Positions 18,755 through 27,294 of a DNA stretch of 64,000 bases are shown piece by piece. Source of the DNA: Aquimarina sediminis (GTDB lineage: Bacteria; Bacteroidota; Bacteroidia; Flavobacteriales; Flavobacteriaceae); contig NZ_POYJ01000006.1 of NCBI RefSeq assembly GCF_002895435.1, positions 62,001 to 126,000 of the forward strand. The letters run 5' to 3'. The number at the start of each line of letters is the position of its first letter. Positions within the stretch are counted from its first letter, which is position 1. A model generated the notes under the pieces. It searched no databases, was not told where the DNA came from, and worked only from the letters and a program-made list of their open reading frames with translations. Both the position numbers and the translations under genes were made by a program.

Positions 18755-19609
18755 TTACGAATGTAATGTCCCTGTATTTATAACAGGAGTTGCTTCTTTA
18801 TCACCACATAAAACAACCATCAAATTACTTACCATAGAAGCTTTTTTATCTTCATCAAAATCAATTATATCATCTTCTGATAGTTTGGATAATGCATCTT
18901 CTACCATCCCAACGGCTCCTTCGACTATTTTTTTTCGAGCAGCTACAATTGCTACTGCCTGTTGTCTTTTTAACATAGCGCTTGCAATTTCGGGAGCATA
19001 AGCCAAATATCCTATTCTTGCCTCCATTACTTCTATTCCTGCAATAGCCAAACGCTCGGTGATTTCATTTTCTAAAGCTTCATTTACCTCATGCATTCCT
19101 GATAATAATGTCACTTCATGTTTACCATCAGCAAAATTATCATAAGGATAAGAACCTGCAAGTTTTCTTACCGCCGCATCGGTTTGCACTCTCACAAATT
19201 CTTCATAATGATCTACATCAAAAGCTGCTTTATAGGTATCCTTTACTTTCCACACCAAAATTACATTAATCAAAATTGGATTACCAATCTTATCATTCAC
19301 TTTTACCCGTTCGCTATAAAAATTTCTAGCTCGTAAAGATATTTTTTGCTTGAGATAAAAAGGGTTAGCCCAAAAGAAACCATTATTCTTTATTGTTCCT
19401 TTATACGCCCCAAAAAGTACCATTACTTTAGAACTATTCGGGTTGACTATAAAAAAGCCTTTCACCATTAATAATATTACAGCTATTAAAAGCAAAAAAG
19501 CGGGGTTCTCTGTCATAATAATCCCTATTACCATTGCGATTATTACTAACAACAATATACCCAATACTACATAACCATTATTCGCTTTTATTTCATTTTC
19601 GTTTTTCAT
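18755..19609 (-). CDS. SPFH (stomatin/prohibitin/flotillin) domain membrane protein
   Basis: 284 residues. Two N-terminal hydrophobic segments (about 12-29 and 32-53) are followed by an SPFH domain (about 60-235) with VLFGAYKGTIKNNGFFWANP, LINVILVWKVKDT and the coiled helix RLAIAGIEVMEARIGYLA. The helix continues into a short coiled coil (MLKRQQAVAIVAARKKIVEG). SPFH proteins form large membrane-bound oligomeric cages that organise membrane microdomains or control proteases. This version lacks a long flotillin coiled coil. The Arc-like gene follows in the same operon. Confidence 0.88.
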   Translation of the reverse strand: MKNENEIKANNGYVVLGILLLVIIAMVIGIIMTENPAFLLLIAVILLMVKGFFIVNPNSSKVMVLFGAYKGTIKNNGFFWANPFYLKQKISLRARNFYSERVKVNDKIGNPILINVILVWKVKDTYKAAFDVDHYEEFVRVQTDAAVRKLAGSYPYDNFADGKHEVTLLSGMHEVNEALENEITERLAIAGIEVMEARIGYLAYAPEIASAMLKRQQAVAIVAARKKIVEGAVGMVEDALSKLSEDDIIDFDEDKKASMVSNLMVVLCGDKEATPVINTGTLHS

Positions 19610-19711
19610 AATAATATCATTTTGATATCACAATAATACAATTTATTTATGAATAAAAAAAATATTAGCTAATGACCACAACCTAAAAGAGCTAGTTATC
19701 ATATAAATACA

Positions 19712-19740
19712 AAAAAAACACCCTTTATTAAAAAAGGGTG
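19712..19740 (-). terminator. Rho-independent terminator of hsp20
   Basis: On the minus strand the stem arms caccctt and aagggtg (plus positions 19719-19725 and 19734-19740) are followed by a run of eight T (complement of plus 19711-19718), 35 bp after the hsp20 stop codon. Confidence 0.8.
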
Positions 19741-19774
19741 CTTAAATCAATAACTAAACAAAAACCAAATCAAA

Positions 19775-20212
19775 TTATAAAATATCAATCAATCTCTTGG
19801 GTTGTACTTTTGCTTCTTCTTTTTTAGGTATTGAAATCAATAATATTCCATTTTCATAAGAAGCTTCTATTCTTGTAGAATCTACAGTATCTGGCAAACT
19901 AAAAGATCGTTTGAAGGTACTATAGCTAAATTCTTTTCTAGTATACTTACCATTATCTTCTTTAGTGTCATTTTCTGATTTAGAACTAGCAGAAATAGTA
20001 AGCGTATCATTATCTAGTTCTATATTAAAATCTTCTTTGACAAGCCCCGGAGATGCAAGTTCTACGGTATAATCATTATCTGTTTCTTTTACATTTACAG
20101 CAGGAGTATTAAATCCTATTTTACTTACATTGGTTGTCCCCCCAAGCCAATCTGTAGAGAAAAAATCATCTAAAAGAAATGGTAATCTGTCTGTTTTTTT
20201 TATTAAACTCAT
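19775..20212 (-). CDS. Hsp20/alpha-crystallin small heat-shock protein
   Basis: 145 residues. The alpha-crystallin domain spans about 38-135 (NDYTVELASPGLVKEDFNIE, KEFSYSTFKRSFSLPDTV, ASYENGILLISIPKKEE). The N-terminal DDFFSTDW is typical of bacterial Hsp20. It is an ATP-independent holdase that forms oligomers and protects unfolding proteins. The gene has its own terminator, and a 15-bp inverted repeat lies upstream at 20285-20339, a possible stress-regulator site. Confidence 0.93.
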   Translation of the reverse strand: MSLIKKTDRLPFLLDDFFSTDWLGGTTNVSKIGFNTPAVNVKETDNDYTVELASPGLVKEDFNIELDNDTLTISASSKSENDTKEDNGKYTRKEFSYSTFKRSFSLPDTVDSTRIEASYENGILLISIPKKEEAKVQPKRLIDIL

Positions 20213-20284
20213 TTTATTTTTTTTTAAAGGTTATCCTAAATTTTAATTTCAATGAGTATGTATCAATTTGAGTTCCATTGCTAT

Positions 20285-20339
20285 TTTAATGACATTTTGT
20301 CGTTGTTTTATTTTGTAATAATGTCAAAATGTCATTAAA
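20285..20339. promoter_or_regulatory. Long inverted repeat with TGTCA half-sites upstream of hsp20
   Basis: tttaatgacattttg (20285-20299) and caaaatgtcattaaa (20325-20339) are perfect 15-bp complements separated by 25 bp. The right part holds two TGTCA copies 8 bp apart (20322 and 20330). It is a candidate regulator-binding site for hsp20 (start at 20212). Confidence 0.5.
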
Positions 20340-20364
20340 CCGTTTTTTTTAGATGACAAAAGCT

Positions 20365-20400
20365 CACAAAAACAAAAGCCCGTAAATTTTCTTTACGAGC
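20365..20400 (-). terminator. Rho-independent terminator of the TerB-like gene
   Basis: On the minus strand gctcgtaaa pairs with tttacgggc (plus 20392-20400 and 20378-20386), with one mismatch and a 5-nt loop. A T-rich run follows, 34 bp after the stop codon. Confidence 0.75.
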
Positions 20401-20433
20401 TTCTTATACTTTATTTAATGTTTTACCTTTCTA

Positions 20434-20835
20434 TCAATTATAAAATCTGGTAAATATGGCAATTAACTCTTGAGGCGGAATTACTTTATTTGGATATTCA
20501 TACATTTTTTCAAGAACCATATCTATTGCTTCTGGTCGCAACCCCATATGCAATCCCATTTCTTTAATTTTTTGAATTTCTAATTGAGAAGTCTCCTGAT
20601 CAACATTCATAAGTAACACCAATCTATGAAACTGAAGAATACGTTGAGACTCGGATTGTAAATTTGTTTTTTCCACTCCTTTTTCTACCAAAATATCTAC
20701 CTCATCCTTTGTAACTTCAAGCTGCAAAGCTACAGCCAAAATAAAATTATACTCTTCTTCTTTAAATTTTTTATCAGCTTTTGCAAATTGTATCATTTCT
20801 GAAAGCAAACTTAATTTTTCCTCTCTGTTATACAT
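20434..20835 (-). CDS. TerB-like (tellurite resistance) domain protein
   Basis: 133 residues, all-helical. EKLSLLSEMIQFAKADKKFK near the N-terminus, an acidic helix EEEYNFILAVA, and a second helix-pair repeat (SQRILQFHRLVLLMNVDQE) match the TerB/DjlA-like fold. No TerC, TerD or other tellurite genes are nearby, so a resistance role is not indicated; soluble TerB-like proteins of Bacteroidota have no established function. The gene is monocistronic with its own terminator. Confidence 0.75.
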   Translation of the reverse strand: MYNREEKLSLLSEMIQFAKADKKFKEEEYNFILAVALQLEVTKDEVDILVEKGVEKTNLQSESQRILQFHRLVLLMNVDQETSQLEIQKIKEMGLHMGLRPEAIDMVLEKMYEYPNKVIPPQELIAIFTRFYN

Positions 20836-20929
20836 AAGTCTATTACTTTTTTTTGTCGAAAGTAATAAATTAATACTTCTTCATTTGATTCAACTTCAGA
20901 TTTTACTCTCATTTTTCGCTCAAAAGATA

Positions 20930-20937
20930 TACCTTTG
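20930..20937 (+). promoter_or_regulatory. -7 element TAccTTTG
   Basis: An exact TAnnTTTG match ending 4 bp before the ATG at 20942. It implies a leaderless or very short-leader transcript for the DUF1456 gene and argues against an upstream in-frame start at 20885. Confidence 0.55.
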
Positions 20938-20941
20938 CACC

Positions 20942-21208
20942 ATGGGTTTAACAAACAATGATATTTTCAAAAAACTTAGAGTTGCGCACAAATTACGTGA
21001 CGATGATATTATAAAAATCTGCAAACTAGTAGATTTTAAAGTAAGTAAAAGTGAGCTTGGTGCCTTTTTTAGAAATGAAAGTCATCCAAAATACATGGAG
21101 TGTGGAGATCAGATCCTTCGTAATTTTTTAAATGGATTAATAATTCACTTAAGAGGACCTATGCCCCCTAAAAAAGAGGTTACACCCAAAAACAAGAATA
21201 CTAACTAA
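20942..21208 (+). CDS. DUF1456 family protein (single repeat)
   Basis: 88 residues from MGLTNNDIFKKL. The family motif is NDIFKKLRVAHKLRDDDIIKI and SKSELGAFFRNESHPKY, ending FLNGLIIHLRG. Proteobacterial members such as YehS carry two tandem copies of this roughly 70-residue unit; this one has a single copy plus a short basic tail. Function unknown. The start is chosen because the promoter -7 element lies immediately upstream. Confidence 0.85.
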   Translation: MGLTNNDIFKKLRVAHKLRDDDIIKICKLVDFKVSKSELGAFFRNESHPKYMECGDQILRNFLNGLIIHLRGPMPPKKEVTPKNKNTN

Positions 21209-21290
21209 CATTTTTTACTTCGAAATAAATGCTTAATTTGGTTGGAACAATATAATTACTCATACCCAACAACCACTTAATTACGCATTT

Positions 21291-22889
21291 ATGCTTACAA
21301 CTGCAGAAAAAAAGCAATATAGAGAAGAACTTTTCCGTCATTTGGATGGAATAGCTGTAGCACCCGTTGCTTACTCTTTATTTAAAAACAAGGTAACTCA
21401 ATATCTAATTGATCATGAAGAATCATCAATTTCTCAAATTGCTGACTCCTGTAATGCTAATGAAGGATATCTAAATGTTGCTTTGCGAATTCTCAGTGCC
21501 CAGGGATGGTTGGATTACAATACAATCGATGGAAAAGTAACTATAAAAACCAACAAGAATTCCAAATTAGCCTTTGACCATTTTTATCTATATAAAGAGG
21601 TAGTTGATTTACTAGAGTTTTCTGGTAAATTTCACCCTAGAAAATTTGAACAAGAACCTTTTCATAAACTCGAACAGTTGTTTGAAAAGTATAAAAATCG
21701 TTTCGGTTTACATTCTACTTCTGAGAACACTGTAGTTCAAAATCAAATCCTTAAGCATATTGAAGGTATTTTGGTTGGCCCCACTACTGTACATCTTGGT
21801 ATGGGAGGTATGTTTCATAAATATTTTATGGAAGCTTCTTTTAGTGCAGATGAATATCATAAGTTTCCTAAAAGTTTTGATACCATCTTAACCTTTTTGT
21901 GCCACCTAGGCTGGTTCAGTAAATCGAATAACCATTACACTTTTACTAATAAGGGTTTGTTTTTTGCAAAAAGAGCCTCTGCATATGGCGTTACGGTTTC
22001 TTACATTCCTATGTTCAGACAAATGAATTCTCTTTTATTTGGCAATTCAAATGTACTATGGGATACACAAACCGACACTGAAACACATGTAGATCGCGAA
22101 ATGAATGTTTGGGGAAGTGGAGGAGCACACGCTTCTTATTTTAAAAAAATCGATGAAATCATTATCAGCCTTTTTAATAGACCACTAGACGAACAACCCA
22201 AAGGGATTTTGGACATGGGATGTGGCAATGGTGCTTTTCTAATTCACCTGTTTGAAGTTATCGAATCCAAAACCCTGCGCGGAAAACATCTCGATGATTA
22301 CCCTCTATTTTTAGTAGGAGCAGATTACAATAAAGCCGCCCTAAAAGTTACCAGAGCTAACTTAATACAAGCGGACATCTGGGCAAAAGTAATTTGGGGA
22401 GATATTAGCGACCCCGATTTGCTTCAAAATGACCTAAAAGAAAATTACAATATCGAATTAAAAGACCTATTATCAGTAAGAACATTCTTAGACCATAACA
22501 GAATATGGAGCGAACCAAATTCGCAACTGAACTCTCCTAGTCAATCCACAGGTGCATTTGCCTATCGCGGAAAACGTTTGCTTAACAACAATGTTGAACG
22601 CAATCTAAAGGATCATTTTAAGAAATGGGCGCCTCATATCTCCAAATTCGGGTTAATTGTTATAGAACTTCATACTATCCCTCCAGAACTAACTGCAAAA
22701 AATCTTGGCAAAACTGCAGCTACTGCATATGATGCTACTCACGGGTTTTCTGATCAGTATATTTTGGAAATCAATTCTTTCCTAAAGGTTATTAAAGAAG
22801 TAGGATTACAAAGTGATGACAAATACTTTTCTAAATTCCCAAATTCTGATTTAGCAACAGTAAGTATTAATTACATTGTTGGAACATAG
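21291..22889 (+). CDS. Large class I SAM-dependent methyltransferase with N-terminal winged helices
   Basis: 532 residues. Two related regions, RHLDGIAVAPVAYSLF (about 16-31) and KHIEGILVGPTTVHLG (about 151-166), each lead into a winged-helix-like segment (ISQIADSCNANEGYLNVALRIL; DTILTFLCHLGWF), as in O-methyltransferase dimerisation domains. The SAM site is ILDMGCGNGAFL (about 305-316), with Asp in VGADYNKAALKV and a long C-terminal half. It may belong to the AprA-related methyltransferases, but the substrate is unknown. It stands alone, with no biosynthetic cluster around it, and converges with the cupin gene 2 bp away. Confidence 0.75.
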   Translation: MLTTAEKKQYREELFRHLDGIAVAPVAYSLFKNKVTQYLIDHEESSISQIADSCNANEGYLNVALRILSAQGWLDYNTIDGKVTIKTNKNSKLAFDHFYLYKEVVDLLEFSGKFHPRKFEQEPFHKLEQLFEKYKNRFGLHSTSENTVVQNQILKHIEGILVGPTTVHLGMGGMFHKYFMEASFSADEYHKFPKSFDTILTFLCHLGWFSKSNNHYTFTNKGLFFAKRASAYGVTVSYIPMFRQMNSLLFGNSNVLWDTQTDTETHVDREMNVWGSGGAHASYFKKIDEIIISLFNRPLDEQPKGILDMGCGNGAFLIHLFEVIESKTLRGKHLDDYPLFLVGADYNKAALKVTRANLIQADIWAKVIWGDISDPDLLQNDLKENYNIELKDLLSVRTFLDHNRIWSEPNSQLNSPSQSTGAFAYRGKRLLNNNVERNLKDHFKKWAPHISKFGLIVIELHTIPPELTAKNLGKTAATAYDATHGFSDQYILEINSFLKVIKEVGLQSDDKYFSKFPNSDLATVSINYIVGT

Positions 22890-22891
22890 AA

Positions 22892-23401
22892 TTACTGATC
22901 TCTAGTTAAACGAGTAATAATATCTTTGCAATCAGGATATTTTTGAATCAGATCTCCTCTATCTGCCAATTCAAAATCATCAAAGTCAAATCCAGGCGAC
23001 ACTGTACATCCAACTAAAGAATAACTATCCTTATTTTTTACTTCGGAAGCAAACCAACAATCAGCAGGCACTACTAGTTGTGGGGACTCACCTATATCTA
23101 AGTTTATTCCCACACTATATTTACTATAATTTCCGGCAGGATCGATTACATGAACATATAATGAGGAGCCCTCATAATAATGCCATATCTCGTCTTGGTT
23201 AATTTTATGAAATGCCGAAAAATTATCTGAAGTAAGAAGAAAATAGATTGCCGTACAACAGCAACGCTCTCCGGTAAACTTTTTTCCTAAAACATTTTTT
23301 GGAATAACCTGCTTACTTCTATACACTTCTTTATAATACCCTCCTTCAGGATGAGGGTTCATATCCAATCTTAAAACTATTTCTTCTACCCTACTCTTCA
23401 T
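22892..23401 (-). CDS. Cupin domain protein, DUF985 family
   Basis: 169 residues. The DUF985 cupin signature is complete: LDMNPHPEGGYYKEVYRS, AIYFLLTSDNFSAFHKI, DEIWHYYEGSSLYVHVI, PADCWFASEV and the C-terminal GCTVSPGFDFDDFELADR. The family is a single-domain beta-barrel that probably binds a small sugar or metabolite; its biochemical role is not settled. It is on the minus strand, between sucC and the convergent methyltransferase. Confidence 0.9.
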   Translation of the reverse strand: MKSRVEEIVLRLDMNPHPEGGYYKEVYRSKQVIPKNVLGKKFTGERCCCTAIYFLLTSDNFSAFHKINQDEIWHYYEGSSLYVHVIDPAGNYSKYSVGINLDIGESPQLVVPADCWFASEVKNKDSYSLVGCTVSPGFDFDDFELADRGDLIQKYPDCKDIITRLTRDQ

Positions 23402-23427
23402 GAGTCTGTTTTTTTTTACAACTTACA

Positions 23428-23463
23428 CAAAAAAAAGAAGCGACCCAAAGTAAGATCGCTTCT
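23428..23463 (-). terminator. Rho-independent terminator of sucC
   Basis: On the minus strand agaagcga pairs with tcgcttct (plus 23456-23463 and 23436-23443), followed by a T run (plus 23429-23435), about 30 bp after the sucC stop. Confidence 0.85.
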
Positions 23464-23494
23464 CATATATCTATAATAAAAACTTATTAGCTCA

Positions 23495-24688
23495 TTATGC
23501 CAATACAGCTTGTACTTTGTCAGCTGCTTCTTGAAACTGAACCGCACTTTGCACATCTAATCCACTATTGTCAATAAGCTCTTTTGCTATATCTGCATTA
23601 GTTCCTTGCAAACGAACGATAATAGGCACTTTTATTGCGTCACCCATATTTTTATATGCATCTACCACACCTTGCGCTACTCTATCACAACGTACGATAC
23701 CTCCAAAAATATTAATAAGAATAGCTTTAACATTAGGATCTTTTAAAATAATTCTAAATGCCGTTTCTACACGTTTTGCATCTGCAGTACCTCCTACATC
23801 AAGGAAATTTGCTGGTTCTCCACCTGCTTGCTTAATCAAATCCATTGTAGCCATTGCAAGACCTGCACCATTTACCATACAACCTACATTACCATCTAGA
23901 TCTACATAGTTAAGTCCAACTTCTTTTGCTTCAACTTCGATTGGGTTTTCCTCTCGAATATCACGCATATCTACATAGTTCTTATGACGATAAAGTGCAT
24001 TATCATCCAAAGTTACCTTGGCATCCACCGCCATAATCTTACTATCACTAGTCTTAAGAACAGGGTTGATTTCGAATAAAGAAGCATCAGATTTAACATA
24101 AGCAGTATATAATGCCATTACAAATTTTGTCATCTCCTTAAACGCAGCACCACTTAATCCCAAATTAAATGCTACACGTCTTGCTTGAAAAGGAAGTAAT
24201 CCAACTGCAGGATCCACTTCTTCTGTAAAAATCAAGTGTGGAGTTTCTTCTGCAACAGTTTCAATGTCCATTCCACCTTCTGTAGAATACATAATCATGT
24301 TACGTCCTGAAGTACGATTTAGCAACACAGACATATAAAATTCATCCGGTTCACTATCTCCAGGATAATACACATCTTCTGCAACTAATACTTGGTGTAC
24401 TTTTTTCCCTTCAGCAGAAGTTTGAGGAGTGATTAAATTCATTCCGATAATCTGTCCTGCAATTTCTTCTACTTCCTGAAGGTTTTTAGCTAACTTAACT
24501 CCACCACCTTTTCCTCGTCCTCCAGCATGAACTTGTGCTTTAATCACATGCCATCCTGTCCCCGTTTCTGCAGTAAGTTGTTTTGCCGCTGCTACAGCCT
24601 CATTTGCGTTTTGCGCTACAATACCACGCTGAATACGCACCCCAAAGCTGTTTAATATCTCTTTACCCTGATACTCGTGTAAATTCAT
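23495..24688 (-). CDS. sucC: Succinate-CoA ligase (ADP-forming) subunit beta
   Basis: 397 residues starting MNLHEYQGKEIL, the usual SucC start; a longer frame to 24721 is rejected because the promoter -7 element lies there. The ATP-grasp domain has KAQVHAGGRGKGGGVKLA and the metal-binding region EINPVL. The CoA-ligase domain includes NGAGLAMATMD, LDVGGTA and NIFGGIVRCD. With SucD it interconverts succinyl-CoA and succinate with ATP formation in the TCA cycle. sucD is not adjacent, as is common in Flavobacteriia. Confidence 0.97.
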   Translation of the reverse strand: MNLHEYQGKEILNSFGVRIQRGIVAQNANEAVAAAKQLTAETGTGWHVIKAQVHAGGRGKGGGVKLAKNLQEVEEIAGQIIGMNLITPQTSAEGKKVHQVLVAEDVYYPGDSEPDEFYMSVLLNRTSGRNMIMYSTEGGMDIETVAEETPHLIFTEEVDPAVGLLPFQARRVAFNLGLSGAAFKEMTKFVMALYTAYVKSDASLFEINPVLKTSDSKIMAVDAKVTLDDNALYRHKNYVDMRDIREENPIEVEAKEVGLNYVDLDGNVGCMVNGAGLAMATMDLIKQAGGEPANFLDVGGTADAKRVETAFRIILKDPNVKAILINIFGGIVRCDRVAQGVVDAYKNMGDAIKVPIIVRLQGTNADIAKELIDNSGLDVQSAVQFQEAADKVQAVLA

Positions 24689-24718
24689 AATGTTTTTTTT
24701 TGCCTTTTTTAGGAGTTC

Positions 24719-24750
24719 CAAAAATATGAAAAGTGAAGTTACTGTGCCAA
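24719..24750 (-). promoter_or_regulatory. sucC promoter
   Basis: On the minus strand TTG (24750-24748), a 21-bp spacer, then TAttTTTG (24726-24719), 30 bp before the ATG at 24688. It fits the Bacteroidota consensus. Confidence 0.7.
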
Positions 24751-24838
24751 TCTTTTGTGGTAAAAAAAGTTAGCTTCTTTTTATTAGGCAAACTCCCTCA
24801 TAAAGACAGCAACCTATCCTTATCTTACTATGCCAATT

Positions 24839-25474
24839 TTACAACCTAAAGTCTTCAAAATCTAAAGGATCGAAGTTCTTAAAATGTCCATTCATCTTAA
24901 TAACCGCTTTAGCCCTATTCATCTCTCTTACAATAGGGATCGTAACTTTAAGATGCTTTATAAGGTAACTTAACCTTTCTGATTCGTTTCGGAGCTTTAA
25001 CAAATGGTACTCCTGATGCAACGCCAAACCAATCTTATGAGCTACTTGATAACTCACAAATGGAATACTAAATATAGGAGGGTTGTCTATAGTAAGTTCT
25101 ATATATAAAATTGCGATATTCCTAAGCAATTCTTCTTGCAATTCTTCTTCACTACCTTCATCATCTTTTAAAAACTCAACATCTCCTGCTGCATAAAGTT
25201 TACCAGGGAATTGTTGATAAAACTTTTTGATTCTAAAAATTCTGGTCCCTATACATACAATATCTTTTTCTCCCTTTGGGTATCTCTTTGCAATTTTTTG
25301 AAGTTTTATCTCAGTACCATAATCCAATTTTTCATCAATATAAGTAGGTATCCCAAACAAAACACCATCCTTCTCACAGTCATTAATTAGCTGTTGATAT
25401 CTTTTTTCAAAGATATGTAATGGTAAACGCTCTCCTGGATAAACAACTGTTTTTAATGGAAAAAGAGGTAACAT
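24839..25474 (-). CDS. Lon N-terminal (substrate-binding) domain protein
   Basis: 211 residues. MLPLFPLKTVVYPGERLPLHIFEKRYQQLINDC is the start of the PUA-like Lon substrate-binding domain (LPLFPL, YPG, LHIFE). No AAA or protease domain follows; instead there is a helical C-terminus. Such stand-alone Lon-N proteins are widespread in Bacteroidota and of unknown function, possibly peptide binding or adaptor activity. It is in the same orientation as sucC but separated by about 115 bp and the sucC promoter. Confidence 0.88.
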   Translation of the reverse strand: MLPLFPLKTVVYPGERLPLHIFEKRYQQLINDCEKDGVLFGIPTYIDEKLDYGTEIKLQKIAKRYPKGEKDIVCIGTRIFRIKKFYQQFPGKLYAAGDVEFLKDDEGSEEELQEELLRNIAILYIELTIDNPPIFSIPFVSYQVAHKIGLALHQEYHLLKLRNESERLSYLIKHLKVTIPIVREMNRAKAVIKMNGHFKNFDPLDFEDFRL

Positions 25475-25613
25475 GTTTTTTTATTAAAAATACTAAATAA
25501 ACGATGTTTATACACCTTAAAAACAAGTTAATAGTCTAAAAATCTACTTTAGTGATAGATTTTTTCTTTGCAAGACATCAATATCTCTAATTTTATTGAT
25601 AATTTCGTAGGCT

Positions 25614-25621
25614 TAAATTTG
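25614..25621 (+). promoter_or_regulatory. -7 element TAaaTTTG of lysA
   Basis: An exact TAnnTTTG match, 7 bp before the lysA ATG at 25629. A TTG at 25596-25598 gives a spacer of only 15 bp, shorter than usual. A very short leader is implied. Confidence 0.5.
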
Positions 25622-25628
25622 TGACACG

Positions 25629-26861
25629 ATGGAAAATGAAAATTTATTAGCAATTTCAAAAGAGTACGGAAGTCCTATATATGTGTATGACTCCTCAAAA
25701 ATTACTTCACAGTATAATCGTCTAACAGACGCATTTAAGAAAGTCAAACAGCTCAAACTTAACTATGCTGTTAAGGCGTTATCGAATATTGCTGTTTTAA
25801 AGCTAATGAATTCATTAGGTGCGGGACTAGATACTGTTTCTATTCAAGAAGTTCAACTAGGTCTCAAAGCTGGCGCTAAACCAAATAATATTGTTTTCAC
25901 TCCCAATGGAGTTTCACTTGAAGAAATAGAAGAAGTGGCTGCTTTAGGTGTTCAAATAAATATTGACAACCTTTCTATTCTTGAGCAATTTGGCACAAAA
26001 CACCCTAATATCCCAGTATGTATTCGTATGAATCCACATGTGATGGCAGGAGGAAACAGTAAAATATCAGTTGGTCATATAGACAGTAAATTCGGCATAT
26101 CAATTCATCAAATTCCTCATATTCTAAGAATTGTAGAGAATACAGGAATGCGTATTAACGGAATACACATGCACACAGGTAGTGATATCTTAGATATCGA
26201 AGTATTTTTACGAGCATGCGAAATACTTTTTGAAACCGCAATGAATTTCAAAAATCTTGATTTTATTGATTTTGGAAGTGGTTTTAAAGTACCTTACAAA
26301 TCAGGAGATATTGAAACTAATATCGAAGAATTTGGCAATAAGATGACCAAACGATTTAATGCTTTTTGCAAAGAATATGGTAAAGAGTTAATACTTGGTT
26401 TTGAACCTGGTAAATTTCTGGTAAGTGAAGCAGGGTACTTTTTAGCTAAAGTAAATGTTATTAAACAGACTACTTCTACTGTTTTTGCTGGGATTGATAG
26501 TGGTTTCAACCACTTAATCCGCCCTATGTTTTACAATGCGCACCATGATATTATAAACATCTCTAATCCAAACGGAAAAGAGCGATTTTATTCTGTAGTA
26601 GGATATGTTTGCGAAACTGATACTTTTGCTACAAACCGAAGAATTCCTGAGATTAATGAAGGTGACACCATTGCTTTTAAAAATGCTGGTGCCTATTGTT
26701 ATTCTATGTCGAGTAATTACAATTCACGTTATCGCCCAGCAGAGGTACTATGGCATGAAGGAAAAGCACATCTGATTCGTAAACGAGAGACATTTGAAGA
26801 TTTAATTAAAAATCAAGTTGATGTAGATATATTTTCTGAGATCGCTGAATCAGCTTCTTAA
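25629..26861 (+). CDS. lysA: Diaminopimelate decarboxylase
   Basis: 410 residues, a fold-type III PLP enzyme. The Schiff-base lysine is about K49 in NYAVKALSN. Other family motifs are VCIRMNPHV, HMHTGSDI, FGSGFKVPY, FEPGKFLVSEAG and CETDTFA, the last containing the active-site Cys from the partner subunit. It converts meso-diaminopimelate to lysine and CO2 as the last step of lysine synthesis. The gene is monocistronic, with a short-leader promoter upstream and a strong terminator after it. Confidence 0.95.
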   Translation: MENENLLAISKEYGSPIYVYDSSKITSQYNRLTDAFKKVKQLKLNYAVKALSNIAVLKLMNSLGAGLDTVSIQEVQLGLKAGAKPNNIVFTPNGVSLEEIEEVAALGVQINIDNLSILEQFGTKHPNIPVCIRMNPHVMAGGNSKISVGHIDSKFGISIHQIPHILRIVENTGMRINGIHMHTGSDILDIEVFLRACEILFETAMNFKNLDFIDFGSGFKVPYKSGDIETNIEEFGNKMTKRFNAFCKEYGKELILGFEPGKFLVSEAGYFLAKVNVIKQTTSTVFAGIDSGFNHLIRPMFYNAHHDIINISNPNGKERFYSVVGYVCETDTFATNRRIPEINEGDTIAFKNAGAYCYSMSSNYNSRYRPAEVLWHEGKAHLIRKRETFEDLIKNQVDVDIFSEIAESAS

Positions 26862-26887
26862 AATATTGTATATGTAAACATACATAG

Positions 26888-26915
26888 CGCCAGATTAAAA
26901 TCTGGCGTTTTTTTA
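26888..26915 (+). terminator. Rho-independent terminator of lysA
   Basis: cgccagat (26888-26895) pairs with atctggcg (26900-26907) around a 4-nt loop, followed by seven T, 27 bp after the lysA stop. Confidence 0.9.
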
Positions 26916-27052
26916 TTCAATCTAAAAATCTTTTATACTCATAACAGATTACAAACACACGAAAGTAGGTGACAAAAATTAGTACTCAGAAAGCCATATA
27001 GTACTAGATTAAAAAAGAACATGTTTAGGGAATATAAAACAAAAAGCTATGA

Positions 27053-27277
27053 CTACATTTTCTTAATATTTCTAATTAAGTACTCTAACCCATTAAGCTT
27101 TAATTCGTATACTGTTTGTAGTTGTTGCCCCAACACTCCTTTAGGGAAGCCTTTATTATGATACCATACAATATAGTACTCTGGAAGATCAATAAGATAT
27201 CGGTCTTTATATTTACCAAAAGGCATTTTGGTATGTGCTAACTTGATTAAAAAATCCTTTTGGATTTGGATTTCCAT
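27053..27277 (-). CDS. DUF3820 family small protein
   Basis: 74 residues. TKMPFGKYKDRYLIDLPEYYIVWYHNKGFPKGVLGQQL contains the family core: MPFGKYKGxxL, then PEYYIxWxxxKGFP and a Gly-containing turn. The same motif occurs as an appendage to DnaQ-type exonucleases (one with a similar tail is encoded at 59638-60417). Function unknown; it is 17 bp downstream of the DUF922 gene and probably cotranscribed. Confidence 0.85.
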   Translation of the reverse strand: MEIQIQKDFLIKLAHTKMPFGKYKDRYLIDLPEYYIVWYHNKGFPKGVLGQQLQTVYELKLNGLEYLIRNIKKM

Positions 27278-27294
27278 GTGTTCTGAAAAGAATA

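Noticed and set aside
20434..20835. Tellurite resistance operon
   Set aside because: Only a lone TerB-like gene is present; no terC, terD or other ter genes nearby.
24689..24721. Longer N-terminus for sucC
   Set aside because: The promoter -7 element overlaps the would-be start codon, and the family starts at MNLHEYQGKEIL.
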